NCBI RefSeq assembly: GCF_905475345.1
Contig: NW_026114518.1
Span: forward strand, 186,001 to 250,000
Direction of reading: 5' to 3'
Origin: Vespula vulgaris
Lineage: Eukaryota; Arthropoda; Insecta; Hymenoptera; Vespidae
DNA length: 64,000 nt
Of this stretch, positions 38,601-52,836 are shown one piece after another. The translations under genes were made by a program, and so were the position numbers. The notes under the pieces are model-generated. The model saw only the letters and a program-made list of their open reading frames with translations, ran no database searches and was not told the origin of the DNA. Position 1 is the stretch's first letter; every line of letters begins with the position of its first letter.

Positions 38601-41554
38601 AAAAAATTTTTCTTTAACAATTTTTTCCTAGGAAACTGTAGCACCTAGAACAACCGGAGCGAGGACATTGGAAAGGACTCGTCGCGCCGTACACGCCCAT
38701 ATTTTTTTCATCCAGATCTGACCAATAGGAGCCAAGTTATAACGGTTTAAAGGGAACAAAGGAAAAAAAAATTTTTCTTTCACAATTTTTCTCTCCGAAA
38801 CTATAGCACCTAGAACAACCGCAGCGAGGGCATTGGAAAGGGCTCGTCGCCTCCTACACGGCCATATTTTTTTCATCCAGATCTGACCAATAGGAGCCGA
38901 GTTCCAACCGTTTAAATGGAACAATGGAAAATAATCTTTCTTTAACAATTTTTTTCTCCAAAACTATAGCACCTAGATCAACCGGACAGGGGTCATTGGA
39001 AGGCGCTCCTCGCGCAATACACGGCCATATTTTGTTCATCCAGATCTGACCAATAGGAGCCGAGTTATAACGGTTTAAAGGGAAACAAAGGAAAAAAAAA
39101 TTTTTCTTTAACAATTTTTTCCTCCGAAACTGTAGCACCTAGAACAACCGGAGCGAGGGAATTGGAAAAGGCTCGTCGCCTCCTACATGGTCATATTTTT
39201 TTCATCCAGATCTGACCAATAGGAGCCGAGTTACAACGGTTTAAATGGAACAAAGGAAAAAAAAATTCTCTTTAACAATTTTTCTCTCCGAAACTATAGC
39301 ACCTAGAACAACCGTAGCGAGGGCATTGGAAAGGGCTCGTCGCCTCCTACACGGCCATATTTTTTTCATCCAGATCTGACCGATAGGAGCCGAGTTACAA
39401 CGGTTTAAATGGAACAAAGGAAAATAATCTTTCTTTAACAATTTTTTTCTCCAAAACTATAGCACCTAGATCAACCGGACAGGGGTCATTGGAAGGCGCT
39501 CCTGGCGCAATACACGGCCATATTTTGTTCATCCAGATCTGACCAATAGGAGCCGAGTTATAACGGTTTAAAGGGAACAAAGGAAAAAAAAATTTTTCTT
39601 TAACAATTTTTTCCTAGGAAACTGTAGCACCTAGAACAACCGGAGCGAGGACATTGGAAAGGACTCGTCGCGCCGTACACGCCCATATTTTTTTCATCCA
39701 GATCTGACCAATAGGAGCCGAGTTATAACGGTTTAAAGGGAACAAAGGAAAAAAAAATTTTTCTTTCACAATTTTTTTCTCCGAAACTATAGCACCTAGA
39801 ACAACCGGAGCGAGGGAATTGGAAAGTGCTCGTCGCCTCCTACAGGCGCATATTTTTTTCATCCAGATCCGACCAATTGGAGCCGAGTTATAACGGTTTA
39901 AAGGGAACAAAGGAAACAAAAATTTTTCTTTAACAATTTTTTCCTCCGAAACTGTAGCACTTAGAACAACCGGAGCGAGGGCATTGGAAAGGACTCGTCG
40001 CGCCGTACACGGCCATATTTTGTTCATCCAGATCTGACCAATAGGAGCCGAGTTATAACGGTTTAAATGGTACAAAGGAAAAAAAAATTTTCCTTTAACA
40101 ATTTTTTTCTCCGAAACTATAGCACCTACAACAACCGAAGCGAGGGCATTGGAAAGAGCTCGTCACGCCGTACACGCACATATTTTTTTCATCCAGATCT
40201 GACCAATAGGAGCCGAGTTATAACGGTTTAAAGGGAACAAAGGAAAAAAAAATTTTTCTTTCACAATTTTTCTCTCCGAAACTATAGCATCTAGAACAAC
40301 CGAAGCGAGGGCATTGGAAAGGGCTCGTTGCGCCGTACACGCCCATATTTTTTTCATCCAGATCTGACCAATAAGAGCCGAGTTATAACGGTTTAAAGGG
40401 AACAAAGGAAAAAAAATTTTTTTTAACAATTTTTCTCTCCGAAACTATAGCATCTAGAACAACCGGAGCGAGGTCATTGGAAAGGGCTCGTCGCGCCCTA
40501 CAGGGGCATATTTTTTTCATCCAGATCTGACCAATACGAGCCGAGTTATAACGGTTTAAAGGGAACAAAGGAAAAAAAAATTTTTTTTTAACAATTTTTT
40601 CCTCCGAAACTGTGGCATCTAGAACAACTGGACCGAGGTCATTGGAAAGGGCTCGTCGCGCCCTACGCGCCCATATTTTTTTCATCCAGATCTGACCAAT
40701 AGGAGCCGAGTTACAACGGTTTAAATGGAACAAAGGAAAATAATCTTTCTTTAACAATTTTTTTCTCCAAAACTATAGCACCTAGAACAACCGGACAGGG
40801 GTCATTGGAAGGCGCTCCTCGCGCACTACACGGCCATATTTTGTTCATACAGATCTGACCAATATGAGCCGAGTTATAACGGATAAAGCGGAACAATGGA
40901 AAAAAAAATTTTTCTTTAACAATTTTTTTCTCCGAAACTGTGGCACCTAGAACAACCGGAGCGAGGGCATTGGAAAGGGCTCGTCGCCTCCTACATGGTC
41001 ATATTTTTTTCATCCAGATCTGACCAATAGGAGCCGAGTTACAACGGTTTAAATGGAACAAAGGAAAAAAAATTTTTCTTTAACAATTTTTTTCTCCGAA
41101 ACTTTGGCACCTAGAACAACCGGAGCGGGGGCATTGGAAAGGGCTCGTCGCGCTCTACACGCCCATATTTTCTCATCCAGACCTGACCAATAGCAGCCGA
41201 GTTATAACGGTTTAAAGGGGACAAAGGAAAAAAAAATTCTCTTTAACAATTTTTCTCTCCGAAACTATAGCACCTAGAACAACCGTAGCGAGGGCATTGG
41301 AAAGGGCTCGTCGCCTCCTACACGGCCATATTTTTTTCATCCAGATCTGACCAATAGGAGCCGAGTTATAACGGTTTAAAGGGAACAAAGGAAAAAAAAT
41401 TTTTTCTTTCACAATTTTTTTCTCCGAAACTATAGCATCCAGAACAACCGGAGCGAGGGCACTGGAAAGGGCTCGTCGCGCCCTACGCGCCCATATTTTT
41501 TTCATCCAGATCTGACCAATAGGAGCCGAGTTACACCGGTTTAAATGGAACAAA
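35643..41554. repeat. 5.9-kb supra-HOR block, copy B
   Basis: This is a tandem copy of 29,732-35,642 at offset 5911, rising to 5912 after the extra T near 40,570. It starts at a hybrid B monomer near 35.65-35.70 kb. That monomer's left part is from the TTACACCGG type and its right part is CCGGGCAGGGGTCATTGG, which is a clear crossover junction. Confidence 0.88.
40880..40899. repeat. Rare marker variant CGGATAAAGCGG, copy 3
   Basis: It has the same flanks 5,912 bp beyond copy 2, inside copy B. Confidence 0.88.
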
Positions 41555-44500
41555 GGAAAATAATCTTTCTTTAACAATTTTTTTCTCCAAAACTATAGCA
41601 ACGAGAACAACCGGACAGGGGTCATTGGAAGGCGCTCCTCGCGCACTACACGGCCATATTTTGTTCATCCAGATCTGACCAATAGGAGCAGAGTTATAAC
41701 GGTTTAAAGGGAACAAAGGAAAAAAAAATTTTTCTTTAACAATTTTTTTCTCCGAAACTATAGCACCTAGAACAACCGGAGCGAGGGAATTGGAAAGTGC
41801 TCGTCGCCTCCTACAGGCGCATATTTTTTTCATCCAGATCTGACCAATTGGAGCCGAGTTATAACGGTTTAAAGGGAACAAAGGAAACAAAAATTTTTCT
41901 TTAACAATTTTTTCCTCCGAAACTGTAGCACTTAGAACAACCGGAGCGAGGGCATTGGAAAGGACTCGTCGCGCCGTACACGGCCATATTTTGTTCATCC
42001 AGATCTGACCAATAGGAGCCGAGTTATAACGGTTTAAATGGTACAAAGGAAAAAAAAATTTTCCTTTAACAATTTTTTTCTCCGAAACTATAGCACCTAG
42101 AACAACCGAAGCGAGGGCATTGGAAAGAGCTCGTCGCGCTCTACACGCCCATATTTTTTTCATCCAGATCTGACCAATAGCAGCCGAGTTATAACGGTTT
42201 AAAGGGAACAAAGGAAAAAAAAATTCTCTTTAACAATTTTTCTCTCCGAAACTATAGCACCTAGAACAACCGTAGCGAGGGCATTGGAAAGGGCTCGTCG
42301 CCTCCTACACGGTCATATTTTTTTCATCCAGATCTGACCAATAGGAGCCGAGTTACAACCGTTTAAATGGAACAATGGAAAATAATCTTTCTTTAACAAT
42401 TTTTTTCTCCAAAACTATAGCAACGAGAACAACCGGGCAGGGGTCATTGGAAAGGACTCGTCGCGCCGTACACGGCCATATTTTGTTCATCCAGATCTGA
42501 CCAATAGGAGCCGAGTTATAACGGTTTAAAGGGTACAAAGGAAAAAAAAATTTTCCTTTAACAATTTTTTTCTCCGAAACTATAGCACCTAGAACAACCG
42601 AAGCGAGGGCATTGGAAAGGGCTCGTCGCCTCCTACACGGTCATATTTTTTTCATCCAGATCTGACCAATAGGAGCCGAGTTACAACGGTTTAAATGGAA
42701 CAAAGGAAAAAAAAATTCTCTTTAACAATTTTTCTCTCCGAAACTATAGCACCTAAAACAACCGTAGCGAGGGCATTGGAAAGGGCTCGTCGCCTCCTAC
42801 ACGGACATATTTTTTTCATCCAGATCTGACCGATAGGAGCCGAGTTACAACGGTTTAAATGGAACAAAGGAAAATAATCTTTCTTTAACAATTTTTTTCT
42901 CCAAAACTATAGCACCTAGATCAACCGGACAGGGGTCATTGGAAGGCGCTCCTCGCGCAATACACGGCCATATTTTGTTCATCCAGATCTGACCAATAGG
43001 AGCCGAGTTATAGCGGTTTAAATGGAACAAAGGAAAAAAAAATTTTTCTTTAACAATTTTTTCCTAGGAAACTGTAGCACCTAGAACAACCGGAGCGAGG
43101 ACATTGGAAAGGACTCGTCGCGCCGTACACGCCCATATTTTTTTCATCCAGATCTGACCAATAGGAGCCGAGTTATAACGGTTTAAAGGGAACAAAGGAA
43201 AAAAAAATTTTTCTTTCACAATTTTTCTCTCCGAAACTATAGCACCTAGAACAACCGTAGCGATGGCATTGGAAAGGGCTCGTCGCCTCCTACACGGCCA
43301 TATTTTTTTCATCCAGATCTGACCAATAGGAGCAGAGTTACAACGGTTTAAATGGAACAAAGGAAAATAATCTTTCTTTAACAATTTTTTTCTCCAAAAC
43401 TATAGCACCTAGAACAACCGGACAGGGGTCATTGGAAGGCGCTCCTCACGCACTACACGGCCATATTATGTTCATGCAGTTCTGACCAATAGGAGCCGAG
43501 TTATAACGGTTTAAAGGGTACAAAGGAAAAAAAAATTTTCCTTTAACAATTTTTTTCTCCGGAACTATAGCACCTAGAACAACCGAAGCGAGGGCATTGG
43601 AAAGCGCTCGTCGCGCCGTACACGACCATATTTTTTTCATCCAGATCTGACCAATAGGAGCCGAGTTATAACGGTTTAAAGGGAACAAAGGAAAAAAAAA
43701 TTTTTCTTTCACAATTTTTTTCTCCGAAACTATAGCATCTAGAACAACCGGAGCGAGGGCATTGGAAAGGGCTCGTCGCCTCCTACACGGCCATATTTTT
43801 TTCATCCAGATCTGACCAATAGGAGCCGAGTTATAACGGTTTAAATGGAACAAAGGAAAATAATCTTTCTTTAACAATTTTTTTCTCCAAAACTATAGCA
43901 CCTAGATCAACCGGACAGGGGTCATTGGAAGGCGCTCCTCGCGCAATACACGGCCATATTTTGTTCATCCAGATCTGACCAATAGGAGCCGAGTTATAAC
44001 GGTTTAAAGGGAACAAAGGAAAAAAAAATTTTTCTTTAACAATTTTTTCTCCGAAACTGTAGCACCTAGAACAACCGGAGCGAGGGAATTGGAAAGGGCT
44101 CGTCGCCTCCTACACGGTCATATTTTTTTCATCCAGATCTGACCAATAGGAGCCGAGTTACAACGGTTTAAATGGAACAAAGGAAAAAAAAATTCTCTTT
44201 AACAATTTTTCTCTCCGAAACTATAGCACCTAAAACAACCGTAGCGAGGGCATTGGAAAGGGCTCGTCGCCTCCTACACGGACATATTTTTTTCATCCAG
44301 ATCTGACCGATAGGAGCCGAGTTACAACGGTTTAAATGGAACAAAGGAAAATAATCTTTCTTTAACAATTTTTTTCTCCAAAACTATAGCACCTAGATCA
44401 ACCGGACAGGGGTCATTGGAAGGCGCTCCTCGCGCAATACACGGCCATATTTTGTTCATCCAGATCTGACCAATAGGAGCCGAGTTATAGCGGTTTAAAT

Positions 44501-46502
44501 GGAACAAAGGAAAAAAAAATTTTTATTTAACAATTTTTTCCTAGGAAACTGTAGCACCTAGAACAACCGGAGCGAGGACATTGGAAAGGACTCGTCGCGC
44601 CGTACACGCCCATATTTTTTTCATCCAGATCTGACCAATAGGAGCCGAGTTATAACGGTTTAAAGGGAACAAAGGAAAAAAAAATTTTTCTTTCACAATT
44701 TTTCTCTCCGAAACTATAGCACCTAGAACAACCGTAGCGAGGGCATTGGAAAGGGCTCGTCGCCTCCTACACGGCCATATTTTTTTCATCCAGATCTGAC
44801 CAATAGGAGCAGAGTTACAACGGTTTAAATGGAACAAAGGAAAATAATCTTTCTTTAACAATTTTTTTCTCCAAAACTATAGCACCTAGAACAACCGGAC
44901 AGGGGTCATTGGAAGGCGCTCCTCACGCACTACACGGCCATATTATGTTCATGCAGTTCTGACCAATAGGAGCCGAGTTATAACGGTTTAAAGGGTACAA
45001 AGGAAAAAAAAATTTTCCTTTAACAATTTTTTTCTCCGAAACTATAGCATCTAGAACAACCGGAGCGAGGGCATTGGAAAGGGCTCGTCGCCTCCTACAC
45101 GGCCATATTTTTTTCATCCAGATCTGACCAATAGGAGCCGAGTTATAACGGTTTAAATGGAACAAAGGAAAATAATCTTTCTTTAACAATTTTTTTCTCC
45201 AAAACTATAGCACCTAGATCAACCGGACAGGGGTCATTGGAAGGCGCTCCTCGCGCAATACACGGCCATATTTTGCTCATCCAGATCTGACCAATAGGAG
45301 CCGAGTTATAGCGGGTTAAATGGAACAAAGGAAAAAAAAATTTTTCTTTAACAATTTTTTCCTAGGAAACTGTAGCACCTAGAACAACCGGAGCGAGGAC
45401 ATTGGAAAGGACTCGTCGCGCCGTACACGCCCATATTTTTTTCATCCAGATCTGACCAATAGGAGCCAAGTTATAACGGTTTAAAGGGAACAAAGGAAAA
45501 AAAAATTTTTCTTTCACAATTTTTCTCTCCGAAACTATAGCACCTAGAACAACCGCAGCGAGGGCATTGGAAAGGGATCGTCGCCTCCTACACGGCCATA
45601 TTTTTTTCATCCAGATCTGACCAATAGGAGCCGAGTTCCAACCGTTTAAATGGAACAATGGAAAATAATCTTTCTTTAACAATTTTTTTCTCCAAAACTA
45701 TAGCACCTAGATCAACCGGACAGGGGTCATTGGAAGGCGCTCCTCGCGCAATACACGGCCATATTTTGTTCATCCAGATCTGACCAATAGGAGCCGAGTT
45801 ATAACGGTTTAAAGGGAAACAAAGGAAAAAAAAATTTTTCTTTAACAATTTTTTCCTCCGAAACTGTAGCACCTAGAACAACCGGAGCGAGGGAATTGGA
45901 AAAGGCTCGTCGCCTCCTACATGGTCATATTTTTTTCATCCAGATCTGACCAATAGGAGCCGAGTTACAACGGTTTAAATGGAACAAAGGAAAAAAAAAT
46001 TCTCTTTAACAATTTTTCTCTCCGAAACTATAGCACCTAGAACAACCGTAGCGAGGGCATTGGAAAGGGCTCGTCGCCTCCTACACGGCCATATTTTTTT
46101 CATCCAGATCTGACCGATAGGAGCCGAGTTACAACGGTTTAAATGGAACAAAGGAAAATAATCTTTCTTTAACAATTTTTTTCTCCAAAACTATAGCACC
46201 TAGATCAACCGGACAGGGGTCATTGGAAGGCGCTCCTGGCGCAATACACGGCCATATTTTGTTCATCCAGATCTGACCAATAGGAGCCGAGTTATAACGG
46301 TTTAAAGGGAACAAAGGAAAAAAAAATTTTTCTTTAACAATTTTTTCCTAGGAAACTGTAGCACCTAGAACAACCGGAGCGAGGACATTGGAAAGGACTC
46401 GTCGCGCCGTACACGCCCATATTTTTTTCATCCAGATCTGACCAATAGGAGCCGAGTTATAACGGTTTAAAGGGAACAAAGGAAAAAAAAATTTTTCTTT
46501 CA
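41555..46502. repeat. Supra-HOR block, copy C (diverged arrangement)
   Basis: This copy matches 28.9-33.9 kb at an offset of 12,645 bp and copy B from 35.96 kb at 6734 bp. The 823-bp excess is five monomers present at 25.6, 28.9 and 41.5 kb but missing at the copy A/B junction. Shared rare markers include GGGAAACAAAGG (about 33,173, 39,084, 45,818). Further right, at about 46,860, sequence stops matching copy A. Confidence 0.82.
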
Positions 46503-48767
46503 CAATTTTTTTCTCCGAAACTATAGCACCTAGAACAACCGGAGCGAGGGAATTGGAAAGTGCTCGTCGCCTCCTACAGGCGCATATTTTTTTCATCCAG
46601 ATCCGACCAATTGGAGCCGAGTTATAACGGTTTAAAGGGAACAAAGGAAACAAAAATTTTTCTTTAACAATTTTTTCCTCCGAAACTGTAGCACTTAGAA
46701 CAACCGGAGCGAGGGCATTGGAAAGGACTCGTCGCGCCGTACACGGCCATATTTTGTTCATCCAGATCTGACCAATAGGAGCCGAGTTATAACGGTTTAA
46801 ATGGTACAAAGGAAAAAAAAATTTTCCTTTAACAATTTTTTTCTCCGAAACTATAGCACCTAGAACAACCGAAGCGAGGGCATTGGAAAGAGCTCGTCGC
46901 GCTCTACACGCCCATATTTTTTTCATCCAGATCTGACCAATAGCAGCCGAGTTATAACGGTTTAAAGGGAACAAAGGAAAAAAAAATTCTCTTTAACAAT
47001 TTTTCTCTCCGAAACTATAGCACCTAGAACAACCGCAGCGAGGGCATTGGAAAGGGCTCGTCGCCTCCTACACGGTCATATTTTTTTCATCCAGATCTGA
47101 CCAATAGGAGCCGAGTTACAACCGTTTAAATGGAACAATGGAAAAGAATCTTTCTTTAACAATTTTTTTCTCCAAAACTATAGCAACGAGAACAACCGGG
47201 CAGGGGTCATTGGAAAGGACTCGTCGCGCCGTACACGGCCATATTTTGTTCATCCAGATCTGACCAATAGGAGCCGAGTTATAACGGTTTAAAGGGTACA
47301 AAGGAAAAAAAAATTTTCCTTTAACAATTTTTTTCTCCGAAACTATAGCACCTAGAACAACCGAAGCGAGGGCATTGGAAAGGGCTCGTCGCCTCCTACA
47401 CGGTCATATTTTTTTCATCCAGATCTGACCAATAGGAGCCGAGTTACAACGGTTTAAATGGAACAAAGGAAAAAAAAATTCTCTTTAACAATTTTTCTCT
47501 CCGAAACTATAGCACCTAAAACAACCGTAGCGAGGGCATTGGAAAGGGCTCGTCGCCTCCTACACGGACATATTTTTTTCATCCAGATCTGACCGATAGG
47601 AGCCGAGTTACAACGGTTTAAATGGAACAAAGGAAAATAATCTTTCTTTAACAATTTTTTTCTCCAAAACTATAGCACCTAGATCAACCGGACAGGGGTC
47701 ATTGGAAGGCGCTCCTCGCGCAATACACGGCCATATTTTGTTCATCCAGATCTGACCAATAGGAGCCGAGTTATAGCGGTTTAAATGGAACAAAGGAAAA
47801 AAAAATTTTTATTTAACAATTTTTTCCTAGGAAACTGTAGCACCTAGAACAACCGGAGCGAGGACATTGGAAAGGACTCGTCGCGCCGTACACGCCCATA
47901 TTTTTTTCATCCAGATCTGACCAATAGGAGTCGAGTTATAACGGTTTAAAGGGAACAAAGGAAAAAAAAATTTTTCTTTCACAATTTTTCTCTCCGAAAC
48001 TATAGCACCTAGAACAACCGTAGCGAGGGCATTGGAAAGGGCTCGTCGCCTCCTACACGGCCATATTTTTTTCATCCAGATCTGACCAATAGGAGCAGAG
48101 TTACAACGGTTTAAATGGAACAAAGGAAAATAATCTTTCTTTAACAATTTTTTTCTCCAAAACTATAGCACCTAGAACAACCGGACAGGGGTCATTGGAA
48201 GGCGCTCCTCACGCACTACACGGCCATATTATGTTCATGCAGTTCTGACCAATAGGAGCCGAGTTATAACGGTTTAAAGGGTACAAAGGAAAAAAAAATT
48301 TTCCTTTAACAATTTTTTTCTCCGGAACTATAGCACCTAGAACAACCGAAGCGAGGGCATTGGAAAGCGCTCGTCGCGCCGTACACGCCCATATTTTTTT
48401 CATCCAGATCTGACCAATAGGAGCCGAGTTATAACGGTTTAAAGGGAACAAAGGAAAAAAAAATTTTTCTTTCACAATTTTTTTCTCCGAAACTATAGCA
48501 TCTAGAACAACCGGAGCGAGGGCATTGGAAAGGGCTCGTCGCCTCCTACACGGCCATATTTTTTTCATCCAGATCTGACCAATAGGAGCCGATTTATAAC
48601 GGTTTAAATGGAACAAAGGAAAATAATCTTTCTTTAACAATTTTTTTCTCCAAAACTATAGCACCTAGATCAACCGGACAGGGGTCATTGGAAGGCGCTC
48701 CTCGCGCAATACACGGCCATATTTTGTTCATCCAGATCTGACCAATAGGAGCCGAGTTATAGCGGTT
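46503..48767. repeat. Partial fourth copy of the supra-HOR block
   Basis: This part matches 41,740-44,004 at an offset of 4763 bp (29 monomers). It ends near 48,767, where the sequence switches to GAGTTATAGCGGTTTAAATGG monomers matching about 45.3 kb (offset 3451). Minor changes include AAAAGAATC near 47,143. Confidence 0.78.
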
Positions 48768-51700
48768 TAAATGGAACAAAGGAAAAAAAAATTTTTCTTT
48801 AACAATTTTTTCCTAGGAAACTGTAGCACCTAGAACAACCGGAGCGAGGACATTGGAAAGGACTCGTCGCGCCGTACACGCCCATATTTTTTTCATCCAG
48901 ATCTGACCAATAGGAGCCAAGTTATAACGGTTTAAAGGGAACAAAGGAAAAAAAAATTTTTCTTTCACAATTTTTCTCTCCGAAACTATAGCACCTAGAA
49001 CAACCGTAGCGAGGGCATTGGAAAGGGCTCGTCGCCTCCTACACGGCCATATTTTTTTCATCCAGATCTGACCAATAGGAGCCGAGTTCCAACCGTTTAA
49101 ATGGAACAATGGAAAATAATCTTTCTTTAACAATTTTTTTCTCCAAAACTATAGCAACGAGAACAACCGGACAGGGGTCATTGGAAGGCGCTCCTCGCGC
49201 ACTACACGGCCATATTTTGTTCATCCAGATCTGACCAATAGGAGCAGAGTTATAACGGTTTAAAGGGAACAAAGGAAAAAAAAATTTTTCTTTTAACAAT
49301 TTTTTTCTCCGAAACTATAGCACCTAGAACAACCGGAGCGAGGGAATTGGAAAGTGCTCGTCGCCTCCTACAGGCGCATATTTTTTTCATCCAGATCTGA
49401 CCAATAGGAGCCGAGTTATAACGGTTTAAAGGGAACAAAGGAAAAAAAAATTCTCTTTAACAATTTTTCTCTCCGAAACTATAGCACCTAGAACAACCGT
49501 AGCGAGGGCATTGGAAAGGGCTCGTCGCCTCCTACACGGCCATATTTTGTTCATCCAGATCTGACCAATAGGAGCCGAGTTATAACAGTTTAAAGGGAAC
49601 AAAGGAAAAAATAATTCTCTTTAACAATTTTTCTCTCCGAAACTATAGCACCTAGAACAACCGTAGCGAGGGCATTGGAAAGGGCTCGTCGCCTCCTACA
49701 CGGCCATATTTTTTTCATCCACATCTGACCAATAGGAGCCGAGTTACAACGGTTTAAATGGAACAAAGGAAAATAATCTTTCTTTAACAATTTTTTTCTC
49801 CAAAACTATAGCACCTAGATCAACCGGACAGGGGTCATTGGAAGGCGCTCCTCGCGCAATACACGGCCATATTTTGTTCATCCAGATCTGACCAATAGGA
49901 GCCGAGTTATAACGGTTTAAAGGGAAACAAAGGAAAAAAAAATTTTTCTTTAACAATTTTTTCCTCCGAAACTGTAGCACCTAGAACAACCGGAGCGAGG
50001 GAATTGGAAAAGGCTCGTCGCCTCCTACATGGTCATATTTTTTTCATCCAGATCTGACCAATAGGAGCCGAGTTACAACGGTTTAAATGGAACAAAGGAA
50101 AAAAAAATTCTCTTTAACAATTTTTCTCTCCGAAACTATAGCACCTAGAACAACCGTAGCGAGGGCATTGGAAAGGGCTCGTCGCCTCCTACACGGCCAT
50201 ATTTTTTTCATCCAGATCTGACCGATAGGAGCCGAGTTACAACGGTTTAAATGGAACAAAGGAAAATAATCTTTCTTTAACAATTTTTTTCTCCAAAACT
50301 ATAGCACCTAGATCAACCGGACAGGGGTCATTGGAAGGCGCTCCTGGCGCAATACACGGCCATATTTTGTTCATCCAGATCTGACCAATAGGAGCCGAGT
50401 TATAGCGGTTTTATTGGAACAAAGGAAAAAAAAATTTTTCTTTAACAATTTTTTCCTAGGAAACTGTAGCACCTAGAACAACCGGAGCGAGGACATTGGA
50501 AAGGACTCGTCGCGCCGTACACGCCCATATTTTTTTCATCCAGATCTGACCAATAGGAGCCGAGTTATAACGGTTTAAAGGGAACAAAGGAAAAAAAAAT
50601 TTTTCTTTCACAATTTTTCTCTCCGAAACTATTGCACCTAGAACAACCGTAGCGAGGGCACTGGAAAGGGCTCGTCGCCTCCTAAACGGCCACATTTTTT
50701 TCATCCAGATCTGACCAATAGGAGCCGAGTTACAACGGTTTAAATGGAACAAAGGAAAATAATCTTTCTTTAACAATTTTTTTCTCCAAAACTATAGCAC
50801 CTAGAACAACCGGACAGGGGTCATTGGAAGGCGCTCCTCACGCACTACACGGCCATATTATGTTCATCCAGATCTGACCAATAGGAGCCGAGTTATAACG
50901 GTTTAAAGGGAACAAAGGAAAAAAAAATTTTTCTTTAACAATTTTTTCCTAGGAAACTGTAGCACCTAGAACAACCGGAGCGAGGACATTGGAAAGGACT
51001 CGTCGCGCCGTACACGCCCATATTTTTTTCATCCAGATCTGACCAATAGGAGCCGAGTTATAACGGTTTAAAGGGAACAAAGGAAAAAAAAATTTTTCTT
51101 TCACAATTTTTCTCTCCGAAACTATAGCACCTAGAACAACCGTAGCGAGGGCATTGGAAAGGACTCGTCGCGCCGTACACGCCCATATTTTTTTTATCCA
51201 GATGTGACCAATAGGAGCCGAGTTATAACGGTTTAAAGGGAACAAAGTAAAAAAAAATTTTTCTTTAACTATTTTTCTCTCCGAAACTGTGGCACCTAGA
51301 ACAACCGGAGCGAGGGCATTGGAAAGGACTCGTCGCGCCGTACACGCCCATATTTTTTTCATCCAGAACTGACAAATAGGAGCCGAGTTATAACGGTTTA
51401 AAGGGAACAAAGGAAAAAAAAATTTTTCTTTAACAATTTTTTTCTCCGAAATTGTGGCACCTAGAACAACCGGAGCGAGGGCATTGGAAAGGGCTCGTCG
51501 CCTGCTACACGGCCATATTTTTTTCATCCAGATCTGACCAATAGGAGCCGAGTTACAACGGTTTAAATGGAACAAAGGAAAAAAAATTTTTCTTTAAAGA
51601 TTTTTCTCTCCGAAACTGTGGCACCTAGAACAACCGGAGTGAGGGCATTGGAAAGGACTCGTCGCGCCGTACACGCCCATATTTTTTTCATCCAGATCTG

Positions 51701-52679
51701 ACCAACTGGAGCCGAGTTATAACGGTTTAAAGGGAACATAGGAAAAAAAAATTTTTTTTAATAATTTTTCTCTCCGAAACTATAGCACCTAGAACAACCG
51801 GAGCGAGGGCATTGGAAAGAACTCGTCGCGCCGTACACGCCCATATTTTTTTCATCCAGATATGACCAACTGGAGCCGAGTTATAACGGTTTAAAGGGAA
51901 CAAAGGAAAAAAAAATTTTTTTTAACAATTTTTCTCTCCGAAACTATAGCACCTAGAACAACCGGAGCGAGGGCATTGGAAAGGGCTCGTCGAGCCGTAC
52001 ACGCCCATATTTTGTTCATCCAGATTTGACCAATAGGAGCCGAGTTATAACGGTTTAAAGGGAACAAAGGAAAAAAAAATTTTTCTTTCACAATTTTTTT
52101 CTCCGAAACTATAGCACCTAGAACAACCGGAGCGAGGGCATTGGAAAGGGCTCGTCGCCTCCTACACGCCCATATTTTTTTCATCCAGATATGACCAATA
52201 GGAGCCGAGTTATAACGGTTTAAAGGGTACAAAGGAAAAAAAAATTTTTTTTTAACAATTTTTTTCTCCGAAACTGTGGCACCTAGAACAAGCGGAGCGA
52301 GGGCATTGGAAAGGGCTCGTCGCCTCCTACATGGTCATATTTTTTTCATCCAGATCTGACCAATAGGAGCCGAGTTACAACGGTTTAAATGGAACAAAGG
52401 AAAAAAAAATTCTCTTTAACAATTTTTCTCTCCGAAACTATAGCACCTAGAACAACCGTAGCGAGGGCATTGGAAAGGGCTCGTCGCCTCCTACACGGCC
52501 ATATTTTTTTCATCCAGATCTGACCGATAGGAGCCGAGTTACAACGGTTTAAATGGAACAAAGGAAAATAATCTTTCTTTAACAATTTTTTTCTCCAAAA
52601 CTATAGCACCTAGATCAACCGGACAGGGGTCATTGGAAGGCGCTCCTCGCGCAATACACGGCCATATTTTGTTCATCCA
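48768..52679. repeat. Mosaic satellite segment
   Basis: This segment is built from pieces with different offsets. The 48.8-49.1 kb part matches 45.4 kb; 49.75-50.3 kb matches 45.65-46.2 kb (offset 4107); 51.16-51.4 kb shares the rare AAAGTAAAAAAAA monomer with 11.16 and 18.56 kb; 51.44-52.7 kb matches 55.88-57.1 kb (offset 4438, 27 monomers). The GGTTTTATTGG marker, typical of the 4-mer region, first appears at about 50,408. Confidence 0.75.
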
Positions 52680-52836
52680 GATCTGACCAATAGGAGCCGA
52701 GTTACAACCGTTTAAATGGAACAATGGAAAATAATCTTTCTTTAACAATTTTTTTCTCCAAAACTATAGCAACGAGAACAACCGGACAGGGGTCATTGGA
52801 AGGCGCTCCTCGCGCACTACACGGCCATATTTTGTT
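52511..52836. repeat. Adjacent B-B monomer pair
   Basis: CATCC sites at 52511, 52674 and 52837 give two consecutive 163-bp units, both of B-type. The first is the TAGATCAACCGG/GCAATACAC subtype and the second the GCAACGAGAAC subtype. Elsewhere I always saw at least one A monomer between B monomers. The pair marks a crossover between two B monomers. Confidence 0.85.
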
